A stretch of DNA of 64,000 nt from Afipia sp049747295 (GTDB taxonomy: Bacteria; Pseudomonadota; Alphaproteobacteria; Rhizobiales; Xanthobacteraceae), in NCBI RefSeq assembly GCF_049747295.1, contig NZ_JBMHJM010000001.1:4588001-4652000 (forward strand), in the 5' to 3' direction. Positions within the stretch are counted from its first letter, which is position 1. Each line of letters begins with the position of its first letter. Below are positions 14,855 through 22,820 of the stretch, in pieces. Both the position numbers and the translations under genes were made by a program. The notes below the pieces were generated by a model. The model did no database searches and was not told where the DNA came from. It was given only the letters and a program-made list of their open reading frames with translations.

Positions 14855-15190
14855 TCACAGGCGAAAGCGCAACTGGCGCCCGTGCCATGCATGACGCCGC
14901 ATGAACTCATCAATCGAGACGTTCAATTCGCCTTCTACTTCGCCTTGGGCGACATCGATCAAGCTTTGCAGCTCCCGCGCAAATTCCTCCGAGACGTCGC
15001 GCGACCAACCTTCCTCCGGATTGAATGCATAGACGGCCACCGGCTTGTGGTAGCGCGCTGCGACCATGTCGTTGAGCACGTCATCGAAATGGGAATGTCT
15101 CACGTCTATTTCGCGGAGGACGTCGCCGTCGGAGGCCTGATCCCGAACAATGTAGAAGGTCTCGGAGGGGACGATCGACGGTGTACTCAT
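14855..15190 (-). CDS. hypothetical protein
   Basis: A 111-residue acidic soluble protein with conserved-looking segments (DVLREIDVRHSHFDDVLNDM, ARYHKPVAVYAFNPEEGWSRDVSEEF; each read as short motifs). No domain recognised, no signal peptide or membrane helix. GC-rich third positions and a compact ORF support it as real. It is convergent with the small gene ending at 14831. Confidence 0.6.
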   Translation of the reverse strand: MSTPSIVPSETFYIVRDQASDGDVLREIDVRHSHFDDVLNDMVAARYHKPVAVYAFNPEEGWSRDVSEEFARELQSLIDVAQGEVEGELNVSIDEFMRRHAWHGRQLRFRL

Positions 15191-15253
15191 GACGCAACTC
15201 CATACTAAGCGGAGTCAAATGCTCCATCGTTCTTTCGTTCCCGGCTTGGATTG

Positions 15254-16498
15254 TCAGGTTCCCGACGTCTTGCGGTCGACGACGTCCTTCTCCGAGCCGA
15301 ACACCGATCGCCCGTCGAGCACGGGTGAAGCCGCGCGTTCGGTGGCGACGAAGGCGTCGAACGAAGGTCCCCGCGCGGTGCGCTCCAATCGCCTGGCCTG
15401 ATCGTCGAGGCGCTTCAAGGCGTGCATTTCTTCGTCGCGCCCGAGCTTGGCGTTCTGGACAGCCGACTTCATGACGCGGATGGTCTCGTCATAGACCTTG
15501 AGCGGGACCGGGTAGGGATGCCGGTCCTTGCCGCCATGGGCCAGGGAAAACCGTGCGGGATCAGCAAAGCGATAGGGCGCGCCGTGCACCACCTCGGCGA
15601 CCATCGCGAGCGAGCGCACGGTTCGTGCCCCGACGCCCGGTGTCAACAGCAGATCGGGAAAGTCCACGGGTCCGCGCTCGGCCGCGGCGGCAAGCGTTCC
15701 ATGCAGGCGGCGGACGAAGACATCCTTCGAGCGGACCTCGTGATGTGCCGGCATGATGAGATGGGGGAGCAAGGCCTGCCTCGGCAGCCCGTCATTCAGC
15801 GCCTCGTATTCCGCCAGAATGCGATCCGGACCCAAGTCGCCAAGGAGTTCGAGTTGCGCGGCGCGGGAAGTCTCCGCGCGATGATCGGTGAGATTGACGA
15901 TCTCGCCCTGCGCCGGGCCATCGATGGCGCTGTGCGGCTCGTCGACAAAACTCTTCAGATTTTCCGAGTGCCAGTGGTAGCGGCGCGCCTGCCGCTTATC
16001 TTCGTTCATGCCCTGCTGCACCACTGTCCACTTGCCGTCGTCGGTGACGAAGAAACCATGCAGATAAAGATCGAAGCCGTCCTGCACCGCCGCGCTGTCG
16101 ACTTTTGCCACCAACCGGCTGGCACGGGTGAGTTTGGCTCCGTCAAAGCCGATGCGATCACCCAGTGCCTGAAGTTCGTCGGGCGTCTTTCGCGAGTGCC
16201 GGCCGCGGCCGCCGCAGACATGGATGCCGAGCTCACCTTGCAGGGGAGCGAGACCGCGTTTTAACGCACCGATCACACTCGTCGTAATCCCGGACGAATG
16301 CCAGTCCATCCCCATCACGGCGCCGAACGACTGAAACCAGAATGGGTGCGACAGACGCCGCAGGAATTCATCGCGGCCGTAGTGATGCACGATCGCCTGC
16401 GTGATGATCGCGCCGAGGGAGGCCATGCGCGTACCGAGCCATGGCGGAACGCGCCCGCCATGGAGGGGAAGATCGGCGCTGCCTGTGCGTCTGGCCAT
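15254..16498 (-). CDS. DUF763 domain protein
   Basis: A 414-residue protein of the DUF763 family: the N terminus GSADLPLHGGRVPPWLGTRM, the GMDWHSSGITTSVIGALKRGL segment and the later YRFADPARFSLAHGGKDRHPYPVP region are typical. DUF763 proteins occur in archaea and in bacteria that carry Ku/LigD-type repair genes, and are suspected nucleic-acid enzymes; the biochemical role is unknown. Conserved His, Asp and Glu residues suggest a metal-dependent enzyme. The gene neighbours alkB and ku here, consistent with a DNA-repair link. Confidence 0.8.
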   Translation of the reverse strand: MARRTGSADLPLHGGRVPPWLGTRMASLGAIITQAIVHHYGRDEFLRRLSHPFWFQSFGAVMGMDWHSSGITTSVIGALKRGLAPLQGELGIHVCGGRGRHSRKTPDELQALGDRIGFDGAKLTRASRLVAKVDSAAVQDGFDLYLHGFFVTDDGKWTVVQQGMNEDKRQARRYHWHSENLKSFVDEPHSAIDGPAQGEIVNLTDHRAETSRAAQLELLGDLGPDRILAEYEALNDGLPRQALLPHLIMPAHHEVRSKDVFVRRLHGTLAAAAERGPVDFPDLLLTPGVGARTVRSLAMVAEVVHGAPYRFADPARFSLAHGGKDRHPYPVPLKVYDETIRVMKSAVQNAKLGRDEEMHALKRLDDQARRLERTARGPSFDAFVATERAASPVLDGRSVFGSEKDVVDRKTSGT

Positions 16499-16552
16499 CT
16501 ATACGTCTGGTTCCGAAGATGAATCGGCTGGATTATAGCAGAGTAGCTGGCC

Positions 16553-17128
16553 CTATGGCCTCTTAGCCATGGTGCGAAACATGATCGAATAGCGCGGGGC
16601 TTCGACGCCGGGAATGCTGTGCTCCCACACCTGTCGCGACTCGCCCGACATCATGTAAAGCGAACGCGGCGCTGCATCGAGTGTGAAGCGCTGCCACTTG
16701 CTGCCGTTCGGCTTGCGGAAGCGAAATTTGCAAGGCGAGCGCAGCGACAGCCCAAAGATCCGATCGAATTGCGGTTTGTCGCGATGCCAGCCGATGCCGA
16801 CGCCGGTGCCGTATTCTATACACCCCACCTGCGCGATCCGCGTGCCTTCGCCACCGTGTGCTTCAACCTGCGCGACGATCGGAAGGAGCCATGGCGGGAT
16901 CTGCTCGGCGTCCTCCAGCCGCTGTTTCGTGTAATCGTAGTTGAAGCCGAATGAAACTACTCGGCGCTTACCCTCGTAGATGCCGAACTGAAACGGCCGC
17001 AGCGGCAGTGCCGCGACCTGCGCGATCAGCTCCTGTTCGGTGGCTGATGAAATGAAGTCTTCCATGTAGTGCAGGCCTTCGGGCATATGCGACGGCGACG
17101 CTGCGAAGAGGGCGAGCTGGTCGGACAA
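16553..17128 (-). CDS. alkB: alpha-ketoglutarate-dependent dioxygenase AlkB
   Basis: A 191-residue Fe(II)/2-oxoglutarate dioxygenase that directly reverses alkylation damage in DNA or RNA. The iron ligands are visible as His115 and Asp117 in GWHRDKP and His170 in WEHSIP; the 2-oxoglutarate-binding arginines are Arg179 and Arg185 in RYSIMFR. Length and motif order match the family. It lies between DUF763 and small genes leading to ku. Confidence 0.9.
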   Translation of the reverse strand: MSDQLALFAASPSHMPEGLHYMEDFISSATEQELIAQVAALPLRPFQFGIYEGKRRVVSFGFNYDYTKQRLEDAEQIPPWLLPIVAQVEAHGGEGTRIAQVGCIEYGTGVGIGWHRDKPQFDRIFGLSLRSPCKFRFRKPNGSKWQRFTLDAAPRSLYMMSGESRQVWEHSIPGVEAPRYSIMFRTMAKRP

Positions 17129-17210
17129 GTTAGATCCCTAAATCCCGATGCGGGCGTGCGGCGCTGCGCGTCACGCGAAAATCACGCGTGCGCTTCGCAC
17201 GTCGATACGT

Positions 17211-17399
17211 TCAGTTCGTTGATGGCTGCTTTTCGACTGATGCCGACGACTCGCCGTCAAGCCAGTCCTGCTCTTCGGCAAGGGCCAGCCAAGCTTCCGC
17301 CATGCGCAGGTAGCGCTTGCGTTGCGGCTCATCGAGCGCGTCGTCGGCGAGCCTGCGGCAGTTGTCGGAATTTTCGCGGTAAGTGTCGGATTGTTTCAT
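17211..17399 (-). CDS. small helical protein (paralogue family)
   Basis: A 62-residue protein: YRENSDNCRRLADDALDEPQ, KRYLRMAEAWLALAEEQDWL and a polar tail. It shares with the protein at 39714-39923 the pattern (Y/F)REN-(S/A)-x-NC-x-RLA, RYxRMA-x-AW-x-x-LA-x-EQDWLDGE. Two-helix soluble fold expected. Such small proteins are multi-copy in Bradyrhizobium relatives, of unknown function. The ATG at 17399 is the only start that fits the family. Confidence 0.7.
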   Translation of the reverse strand: MKQSDTYRENSDNCRRLADDALDEPQRKRYLRMAEAWLALAEEQDWLDGESSASVEKQPSTN

Positions 17400-17441
17400 G
17401 CATATAAGCTGGGGAGCGCATGCAGCATTGCAAGAGCCCTC

Positions 17442-17466
17442 GGAACCCCATCGAGCCTTGCATGTT
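17442..17466 (+). promoter_or_regulatory. EcfG-like promoter (one mismatch)
   Basis: GGAAC (17442-17446), 16 bp and TGTT (17463-17466): the first -10 base is T instead of C. It is 30 bp before the ATG of the 27-residue membrane peptide. Confidence 0.45.
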
Positions 17467-17496
17467 AGTCCCACATCAAAACGATGGAGGATCGTG

Positions 17497-17580
17497 ATGG
17501 GTTTAGGTCGAGGTGCACTGCTGTGGATTCTTGGTATTCCGCTTCCAATCATCATTCTGTTGGCATTGTTCTGGCACTAA
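17497..17580 (+). CDS. 27-residue membrane peptide
   Basis: A tiny gene with a perfect GGAGG ribosome site 6 bp before the ATG, an EcfG-like promoter upstream and a terminator directly downstream. The peptide (MGLGRGALLWILGIPLPIIIL and LALFWH) is a single hydrophobic helix with a central Pro kink, like other stress-induced membrane micro-proteins. The complete transcription unit around so short a frame makes it convincing. Function unknown. Confidence 0.65.
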   Translation: MGLGRGALLWILGIPLPIIILLALFWH

Positions 17581-17616
17581 GCGGAATGCTTTGATGGGAC
17601 GATAGGCTGCAGGCAG

Positions 17617-17646
17617 AAGGGCTCCGCAAGGAGCCTTTCTTTTTTG
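17617..17646 (+). terminator. rho-independent terminator
   Basis: AAGGGCTCC (17617-17625) and GGAGCCTTT (17630-17638) pair around GCAA, followed by a T-rich run. It ends the 27-residue peptide transcript. Confidence 0.8.
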
Positions 17647-17660
17647 TAATTGTTGGGTGA

Positions 17661-17685
17661 GGAACGAAGCCATTGCAGGTGCGTT
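17661..17685 (+). promoter_or_regulatory. EcfG-type promoter
   Basis: GGAAC (17661-17665), 16 bp and CGTT (17682-17685) match the consensus exactly. The ATG of the zinc-ribbon gene is only 9 bp after the -10, with GAGG between, so the transcript would be almost leaderless. Confidence 0.65.
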
Positions 17686-17693
17686 AGAGGCGC

Positions 17694-17858
17694 ATGAAGT
17701 GCCCCGCCTGTAATCTCGCGATGCGACAGATCGAGCCGCGTACTTTCGTTTGCGAACCGTGCAAAGAGTTCGTCAGGCTCTTTGATCTGAAACCAGCCCG
17801 CGCAAAGTTTGGGGAAGAGGCACCGCAGGAGCCGGAAGTCCAGCCGGAGTCCGGCTGA
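17694..17858 (+). CDS. 54-residue zinc-ribbon-like protein
   Basis: A small gene encodes MKCPACNLAM at the N terminus and FVCEPCKEF at residues 18-26: two CxxC pairs 14 residues apart that could hold one zinc ion as a mini zinc ribbon. The second half is acidic and Pro-rich (EEAPQEPEVQPESG). A GAGG site lies 3 bp before the ATG and an exact EcfG-type promoter precedes it. It lies between alkB and ku. Nucleic-acid or protein binding is possible; the function is unknown. Confidence 0.6.
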   Translation: MKCPACNLAMRQIEPRTFVCEPCKEFVRLFDLKPARAKFGEEAPQEPEVQPESG

Positions 17859-17865
17859 GTTCTCA

Positions 17866-18072
17866 TCAACGCTTGCTTCGCTTCGGCTGAGCTTTGTCGG
17901 TAGCGCTGGCGGCGCGGCTGGCTGACGAGTTTGCCTTCTTCGCGGCGCTTGATGTCTTTTCACTCGCAATAAGAGCGGCCGGGGGCTCTTCCGGCTGCAT
18001 TTCAGGCACCACGACCTTCACGCCGCTGGGGCGCCAGTTGCGATGCTCCTGCTTCCAGCGGTCGATCCCCAT
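17866..18072 (-). CDS. small Lys/Ala/Ser-rich protein coupled to ku
   Basis: A 68-residue protein: an N-terminal part MGIDRWKQEHRNWRPSGVKV and then an Ala/Ser/Lys-rich, histone-H1-like disordered tail ending in KRSKR. Its ATG (18072-18070) shares one base with the ku stop codon, so the two are co-translated. A DNA-binding accessory role beside Ku is an inference from the tail composition and the overlap. No domain recognised. Confidence 0.55.
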   Translation of the reverse strand: MGIDRWKQEHRNWRPSGVKVVVPEMQPEEPPAALIASEKTSSAAKKANSSASRAASATDKAQPKRSKR

Positions 18073-19034
18073 CAGCTTGCCTTCCTGCCGCGCGCCGTGG
18101 AGCGCTGCGGTTTCTCCGCCTGCTTCTCGGCTGTCTTCTTGCGCTCGCCGCCCTTGCCTGCGATGGGTAGCAGCATCTCGCGCTGACCTTCCACGCGCTT
18201 CTTGGCCCGCTTTGGCTTGGCAGCGGAAGTATCGGATTTTGCGGGAGCAGGGCTTTTGCCGCCCGCGAGACTTTTGCGCAAGGCGTCCATCAAGTCGACC
18301 ACATTGCCTGCGGTGCGCGACTTCGCCGGCGCCTCGATCCGCTGGCCGTTCTTCTTCTTGTTAATCAGTTCGATCAGCGCCGTCTCATAATGGTCCTCGA
18401 ATTTTTCCGGCTCGAACTCGCCGGATTTTCCTTCGACAATATGTTGCGCGAGATCGAGCATGTCCTTGGTGATCTTCACGTCCTGGATATCGTCGAAATA
18501 TTCCTTTTCGTCGCGCACCTCGTAAGGGTAGCGCAACAGGTTGCCCATCAGGCCCTTGCCGAGCGGCTCAAGCGCGACGATGTGCTCGCGATTGGTCAGC
18601 ACCACGCGGCCGAGCGCCACCATATCCATCTTGCGGATGGTCTCGCGGATCACGCCGAACGCGTCGTGGCCGATCTTGCCGTCGGGCACCAGATAATAGG
18701 GGCGGATCAAATAGCGCGTGTCGATGTCGGACTTGGGCACGAACTCGTCGATGTCGATGGTGCGGGTGGATTCCAGCGCGATGTTGTCGAGTTCTTCCTT
18801 CGTCACTTGGACGTAAGTATCGGTATCGACCTTGTAGCCCTTGATGATGTCGTCACTGCCGATCTCGTCGCCGGTCTCCGCGTCCACCTTCATGTATTTG
18901 ACGCGATGGCCGGTGTTCTTGTTGATCTGGTTGAAGCTGATCTTCTCAGAGTCCGAGGTGGCCGGATAAAGCGCCACAGGGCAGGTCACCAGGGATAGAC
19001 GCAGAAAACCCTTCCAATTGGCTCGCGGGGCCAT
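18072..19034 (-). CDS. ku: Ku DNA end-binding protein
   Basis: A 320-residue bacterial Ku, the homodimeric ring that binds double-strand ends and recruits LigD in non-homologous end joining. The N terminus MAPRANWKGFLRLSLVTCPV, the YEVRDEKEYFDDI region and the core beta-barrel motifs are typical. After about residue 245 comes a Lys/Ala-rich extended tail (KPKRAKKRVEGQ and similar), which in other Ku proteins modulates DNA binding. No ligD is present in this window. The small basic gene downstream is coupled to it. Confidence 0.95.
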   Translation of the reverse strand: MAPRANWKGFLRLSLVTCPVALYPATSDSEKISFNQINKNTGHRVKYMKVDAETGDEIGSDDIIKGYKVDTDTYVQVTKEELDNIALESTRTIDIDEFVPKSDIDTRYLIRPYYLVPDGKIGHDAFGVIRETIRKMDMVALGRVVLTNREHIVALEPLGKGLMGNLLRYPYEVRDEKEYFDDIQDVKITKDMLDLAQHIVEGKSGEFEPEKFEDHYETALIELINKKKNGQRIEAPAKSRTAGNVVDLMDALRKSLAGGKSPAPAKSDTSAAKPKRAKKRVEGQREMLLPIAGKGGERKKTAEKQAEKPQRSTARGRKAS

Positions 19035-19302
19035 CGGTTACTCCTACGCTGCACAACCGATGTTAAGTCTGCCGGACTGTGCGGGTTCCATCCTGAATCT
19101 GATTTCACTGTTTGTTCTGTGTCACGCTGTTCACAGTGATCGGCAGGACTTTTCAGCAAGCGTTGGAAAACTATCGGAAAGTCTTCGACAGGGGTGGCTC
19201 CAGGGCCTAGCGAAGGTGATGGGTTCCGCGAGCCGCGCGCGCCTCCCTTTAAATATGCGGCCGCAGGCCAGGAATGCCCAAGGAAAAGTCCAAGGAAAGC
19301 TC

Positions 19303-19749
19303 ATGTCGAATTCGTTGATGCTGATGGTGCTGGCAGTCGTGTCAGGTGCGAGCATCGTTCTCCAGCAGGCGCTGAACGCCAATCTGCGCATGCTTCTGAA
19401 CTCGGCGGCATGGTCCGGCTTTATGAGCTACTTCGTTGGCTTGCTGTGCATGATTGTGCTGGCCATTGCGTTACGCGATCCCATTCCCTCAATGAGCGTC
19501 GCGGCGCGCGTTCCGTGGTGGGCATGGAGCGGCGGCCTGTTCGGCGCGATCTTCATCGGTCTTGCGGTGGTGCTGGTGCCGAAGCTCGGGGCGGCGACTT
19601 TCTTTGCACTGCTGATCACGGGGCAGCTCGTCGCCTCGGTGGCGTTCGACCATTTTGGCCTGCTGGGTCTGGCACAGCGCTCCGTCGATCTGCCGCGCAT
19701 CATCGGCGTGGCGTTGCTCATCGGTGGTGTTCTGCTCATCCGCCGTTAG
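19303..19749 (+). CDS. DMT-type transporter, YdcZ/DUF606 family
   Basis: A 148-residue integral membrane protein with about five hydrophobic helices and the YdcZ/DUF606 pattern (QQALNANLR near the N terminus, WWAWSGGLFGAIFI, PKLGAATFFALLITGQL). These are half-size members of the drug/metabolite transporter superfamily and may pair as dimers. The ATG at 19303 has AAGGAAAG before it; the longer frame from 19018 overlaps the ku promoter region. Its stop overlaps that of the convergent ABC-F gene by 4 bp. Confidence 0.8.
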   Translation: MSNSLMLMVLAVVSGASIVLQQALNANLRMLLNSAAWSGFMSYFVGLLCMIVLAIALRDPIPSMSVAARVPWWAWSGGLFGAIFIGLAVVLVPKLGAATFFALLITGQLVASVAFDHFGLLGLAQRSVDLPRIIGVALLIGGVLLIRR

Positions 19750-21344
19750 ATTTGCATTCGTGTCAACTCCAGCCGGCGGGTGATACCGATCGCCTCTAAG
19801 AAGGCATTGTCGTGGCTGACGACGAGCAGGGCGCCGTCATAAGCGCGCAGGCCCGCTTCCACAGCCTCGATGGCATCGATGTCCAGATGATTGGTCGGCT
19901 CGTCGAGGACCAGCAGCGGCGGCGGTGTTGAGCCGCCCAACACACAGGCAAGCCCTGCGCGCAGCATTTGTCCGCCGCTGAGTGTTGCGATGGTCTGTAG
20001 CGCAGCGTCGGCACGAAACATGAAACGCGCGAGCGCAGCACGGCAGGCGTTTTCATCCGCGTCGGGATTGATGCGCTGGAAATTGTCACGGATCGACACG
20101 GCCGGATCGAGCAGGCTGACGCGCTGGTCCAGCATCGCGAACGGCGTCATGGTCCGAACCGTCCCCGCCAAAGGCCGGAGTTGTCCGGTGATGACCGCGA
20201 GCAGTGTCGTCTTGCCCGCGCCGTTCGGTCCTGTGACTGCGATCCGTTCGGGGCCGGTGATGGCCAAGGAGAGGTCGCGGATGACCGGACGTTCCGAATG
20301 ATAGCCCGCAGTCAGCCCATCGACTATCAGCACGGTCTTTCCCGCGGCCAGGCCGGTCGGCGGCACGATGACTGCAAGTGGCTGCAGCACTTCGATACGC
20401 TTGCGAGCGGTCGCTGCATCCTCAAGCGCCCGCGTGCGTCTGTGCTCGGCAAGTCGTGTATTGTCGCCGCCGCTGGCTTCGCTGCGGTCCTGCATGGCAC
20501 CGAGCACGATGCGCGGCGTCCCGCCCTTGCGGCTTTGCTTTTTTCCTACGCTGTCCTTGCGCGTTTTGCGCTCCGCTGCTGCCTGAGCGCTGCGCGCGAC
20601 CTCTGCCACGCGCTTCTCGGCATCGGCCAGATCATGCCGCGCGGCGGCAAGCTCCAATGCCTTCTGCTCACGATAGAGGCTCCAATTGCCGCCGTAGCGC
20701 GTCGCGCCGAGCGATGTCAGTTCGACAATGGCATCCATGGTCTCCAGCAACTCGCGATCATGGCTGACCACGATCGCGCCGGCGCGCCACTTTGCGAGCA
20801 AGGCAATCACCGCGTCGCGGCCGTCGCGGTCGAGATTGTTGGTAGGCTCGTCGAGCAGCAGGAAATCGGGCTGAGCAAAAGTCAGTGCCGCAAGGCTGGC
20901 GCGCGTGCGCTGTCCGCCCGACAATGTCGCGAGAGAGGTTTCGGGCTCTGCATCGAGACCAGCCTCGGTGAGCGCAGACGAAATCCGCGCCTCCAGCGTC
21001 CAGTCGGCGTCGGCAAGTTCATCGTTGCTGGCTTCGCCTGTCTCAGCGCGGTGAAGGACGGCGAGGGCCGTGCGGACGCCGAACAGGTCGGCGATGGTTT
21101 CGTCAACCGCCACCTGCACGCTTTGGCGCAGCACGCCGATCGTCCCGTTGACGGTGACGGTGCCTGCATGAGGAGGGAGCCCGCCCGCGATCAGCTTCAA
21201 CAGTGTGGTTTTGCCCACACCGTTGCGGCCGACGAGGCCCGCGCGCTCGGCATTGAAGCTTAAACAAAGATCGGAAAAGAGTTGCCGGCCGTCAGGCGCG
21301 GACCAGGCAAGATGCGACAGTGTGATGGATGCAGATACGGACAT
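19746..21344 (-). CDS. ABC-F family ATPase
   Basis: A 532-residue soluble protein with two ABC cassettes and no membrane domain. The first has Walker A GRNGVGKTT and signature LSGGQ; the second has GPNGAGKTT and LSGGQ; both have Walker B LLLDEPTNNLD/LLVLDEPTNHLD. The linker (roughly 235-300) is rich in Arg/Ala and positions the protein in the ABC-F group of ribosome-associated translation factors, some of which give antibiotic resistance. The specific subfamily cannot be told. GGGGA precedes the ATG at 21344. Confidence 0.9.
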   Translation of the reverse strand: MSVSASITLSHLAWSAPDGRQLFSDLCLSFNAERAGLVGRNGVGKTTLLKLIAGGLPPHAGTVTVNGTIGVLRQSVQVAVDETIADLFGVRTALAVLHRAETGEASNDELADADWTLEARISSALTEAGLDAEPETSLATLSGGQRTRASLAALTFAQPDFLLLDEPTNNLDRDGRDAVIALLAKWRAGAIVVSHDRELLETMDAIVELTSLGATRYGGNWSLYREQKALELAAARHDLADAEKRVAEVARSAQAAAERKTRKDSVGKKQSRKGGTPRIVLGAMQDRSEASGGDNTRLAEHRRTRALEDAATARKRIEVLQPLAVIVPPTGLAAGKTVLIVDGLTAGYHSERPVIRDLSLAITGPERIAVTGPNGAGKTTLLAVITGQLRPLAGTVRTMTPFAMLDQRVSLLDPAVSIRDNFQRINPDADENACRAALARFMFRADAALQTIATLSGGQMLRAGLACVLGGSTPPPLLVLDEPTNHLDIDAIEAVEAGLRAYDGALLVVSHDNAFLEAIGITRRLELTRMQI

Positions 21345-21751
21345 GGATTTCCCCGGTGGCAAAGCGAACTGGCATTGCGGTCGGGTTGAAATCCATTGCT
21401 GCACACATCCTGTTGGAATTGATGCGCTCGTATAGGCCTGAAGCGGCGTGGGTGCAAGTCAGGTGCGTCGCGGCGCTCGGTGCAACACCAATCGCAGAGC
21501 GGTGTCTCATCTGTGTCAAAATAGAAAACCGAAAAAGGAGGGTGGCACACGCGGCCATCATCTCGGCTGTGGAGAAACAATCGCTATGCGATATTTTTTT
21601 AACATCTGTGCGGAATCCGACATTTGTCGTCGCTGCGCTGCAGTAACATCATCGTTCAGTGCTCTCTTTCTTTGCTGGATTTGGTTCCTCTTAACCAAAG
21701 TCAAAATGTGCCTTTGCCTTCGGGAATAATCTCGTGCAAGAAATTCGCATT
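21345..21751. other. 407-bp intergenic region before the tRNA-like gene
   Basis: It holds the upstream region of the ABC-F gene and whatever drives the tRNA-like gene. I see no convincing gene, repeat or hairpin. Confidence 0.3.
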
Positions 21752-21827
21752 GGCCCGGTGGCGGAATGTCTACGCGGGAGCGTCGCAAACGCTTCATATC
21801 CTGGTTCAAATCCAGGCTGGGCCTCCA
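21752..21827 (+). tRNA. tRNA-Cys-like gene, anticodon GCA, atypical
   Basis: A 76-nt cloverleaf folds from this stretch. The 7-bp acceptor stem is GGCCCGG with CTGGGCC (one G-U). The D stem is 3 bp (GCG/CGC). The anticodon stem is GAGCG/CGCTT with loop TCGCAAA, giving anticodon GCA (Cys). The variable loop has 5 nt, the T stem is CCTGG/CCAGG with loop TTCAAAT, and UCCA is encoded at the 3' end. Deviations: the D loop lacks the GG normally at 18-19, and position 33 is C instead of the near-universal U. It may be a functional divergent tRNA-Cys or a decaying copy. A terminator follows 20 bp downstream. Confidence 0.6.
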
Positions 21828-21846
21828 ACAATTCAAGGCTGAATTC

Positions 21847-21880
21847 AAAGCCCGGCAGCCTTACGGCTGCCGGGCTTTTT
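21847..21880 (+). terminator. strong terminator after the tRNA-like gene
   Basis: Arms AAAGCCCGGCAGCC (21847-21860) and GGCTGCCGGGCTTT (21865-21878) form a perfect 14-bp stem with a TTAC loop and a T-run. It also overlaps the 3' end of a small gene on the other strand. Confidence 0.85.
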
Positions 21881-21977
21881 CGTTATCGCTTTCCATGCTG
21901 TGAGGCGCTCGCTCGATACCGATTGTGAGCACCGCATAGCCTGCGATCGCCATGAATGCGACTTCCCACCAGAACAT
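21861..21977 (-). CDS. 38-residue membrane peptide
   Basis: A short frame encodes one N-terminal hydrophobic helix (MFWWEVAFMAIAGYAVLTIGI) then a charged tail (ERAPHSMESDNEKARQP). GGGGGACCG lies just before the ATG at 21977. The stop codon lies in the loop of the terminator hairpin shared with the tRNA-like gene. Composition and ribosome site are the only support. Confidence 0.45.
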   Translation of the reverse strand: MFWWEVAFMAIAGYAVLTIGIERAPHSMESDNEKARQP

Positions 21978-22241
21978 CGGTCCCCCTGCCGATCCGGACA
22001 AATGCAATCGCGTTTAAGTTGTCCGAGGTGTGTTTGATGGCAGGGCGTTGCGCGTTCTCCAATGGTTGAAGAATTGTTGCCAACAGGCTGGAGAGCGCTT
22101 GCTTAATGTCCGGCAAGCGAAGAGGGAGCACATCGATTCAAATTTGAATGAGCTGCTGCGTCGCAATGTGCGGGTGTCTCGATCTGCTCATACATCCTGG
22201 CGCAGGCGGCGGACCCCGAGGTTTCGCCGGTGAGCGGATGA

Positions 22242-22484
22242 TTAGAGCCGCGACACGCAGTCGTCGCAGCCGAACACGCCGATGATGCCGCTGAGGGTCC
22301 CGAGCGCGAAGGTCACTGCGGCAAGACATCCAATCGCAACGGACGAAGCGAACTCCAGCTCGCTGTCATCCGCGATAAGGGCTTCGGAGAGAACACATGA
22401 GGCCAGAAAGAGGAGCAGCGCGGCGACGATCTGAAATCGCCGCTTTCCCGCGCGCGGCTGTGCACCCAGTTTCAACGTGCTCAT
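22242..22484 (-). CDS. small two-helix membrane protein
   Basis: An 80-residue protein with two hydrophobic helices (about 18-36 and 48-70) and a C-terminal CDDC motif that could bind metal or be redox active. No family recognised. The start may instead be the ATG at 22532, adding 16 residues. Alone on its strand, divergent from the histidine kinase gene. Confidence 0.5.
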   Translation of the reverse strand: MSTLKLGAQPRAGKRRFQIVAALLLFLASCVLSEALIADDSELEFASSVAIGCLAAVTFALGTLSGIIGVFGCDDCVSRL

Positions 22485-22820
22485 CAATCCGCCGAAGCGG
22501 CAGCTGCAGGGTGACGAAGCGCTGGTCTCCATTGGCCCCCCGAACGCTGTGATGCGGCGATCTCTGCCCGCGTTCGATCTTTATTGAAGCACGGATTTTG
22601 GGAACCGGAAAGGTATCGGGCAGTCGTATGGCTCGTGATGCGACATCTCTCGCCTGGCGTCCGGCAGAAGGTCGCCGACTACCGTACCGTCCGGGCGGTG
22701 TGCCGTTTAGACCAAGCCTCTGTGGATTAATCCTGCTTTATTTCAAGGGGATGGGAACCAATCCTGAGTTTACAGATTTTCAAGGATCACACCTTTGCCC
22801 CGAAGTGGGCAGCGGGCGCA

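Noticed and set aside
20181..21263. A 360-codon open frame on the plus strand
   Set aside because: Antisense shadow of the ABC-F ATPase gene.
22030..22233. A 67-codon plus-strand frame
   Set aside because: Arg-rich end, no ribosome site, and composition like an out-of-frame translation.
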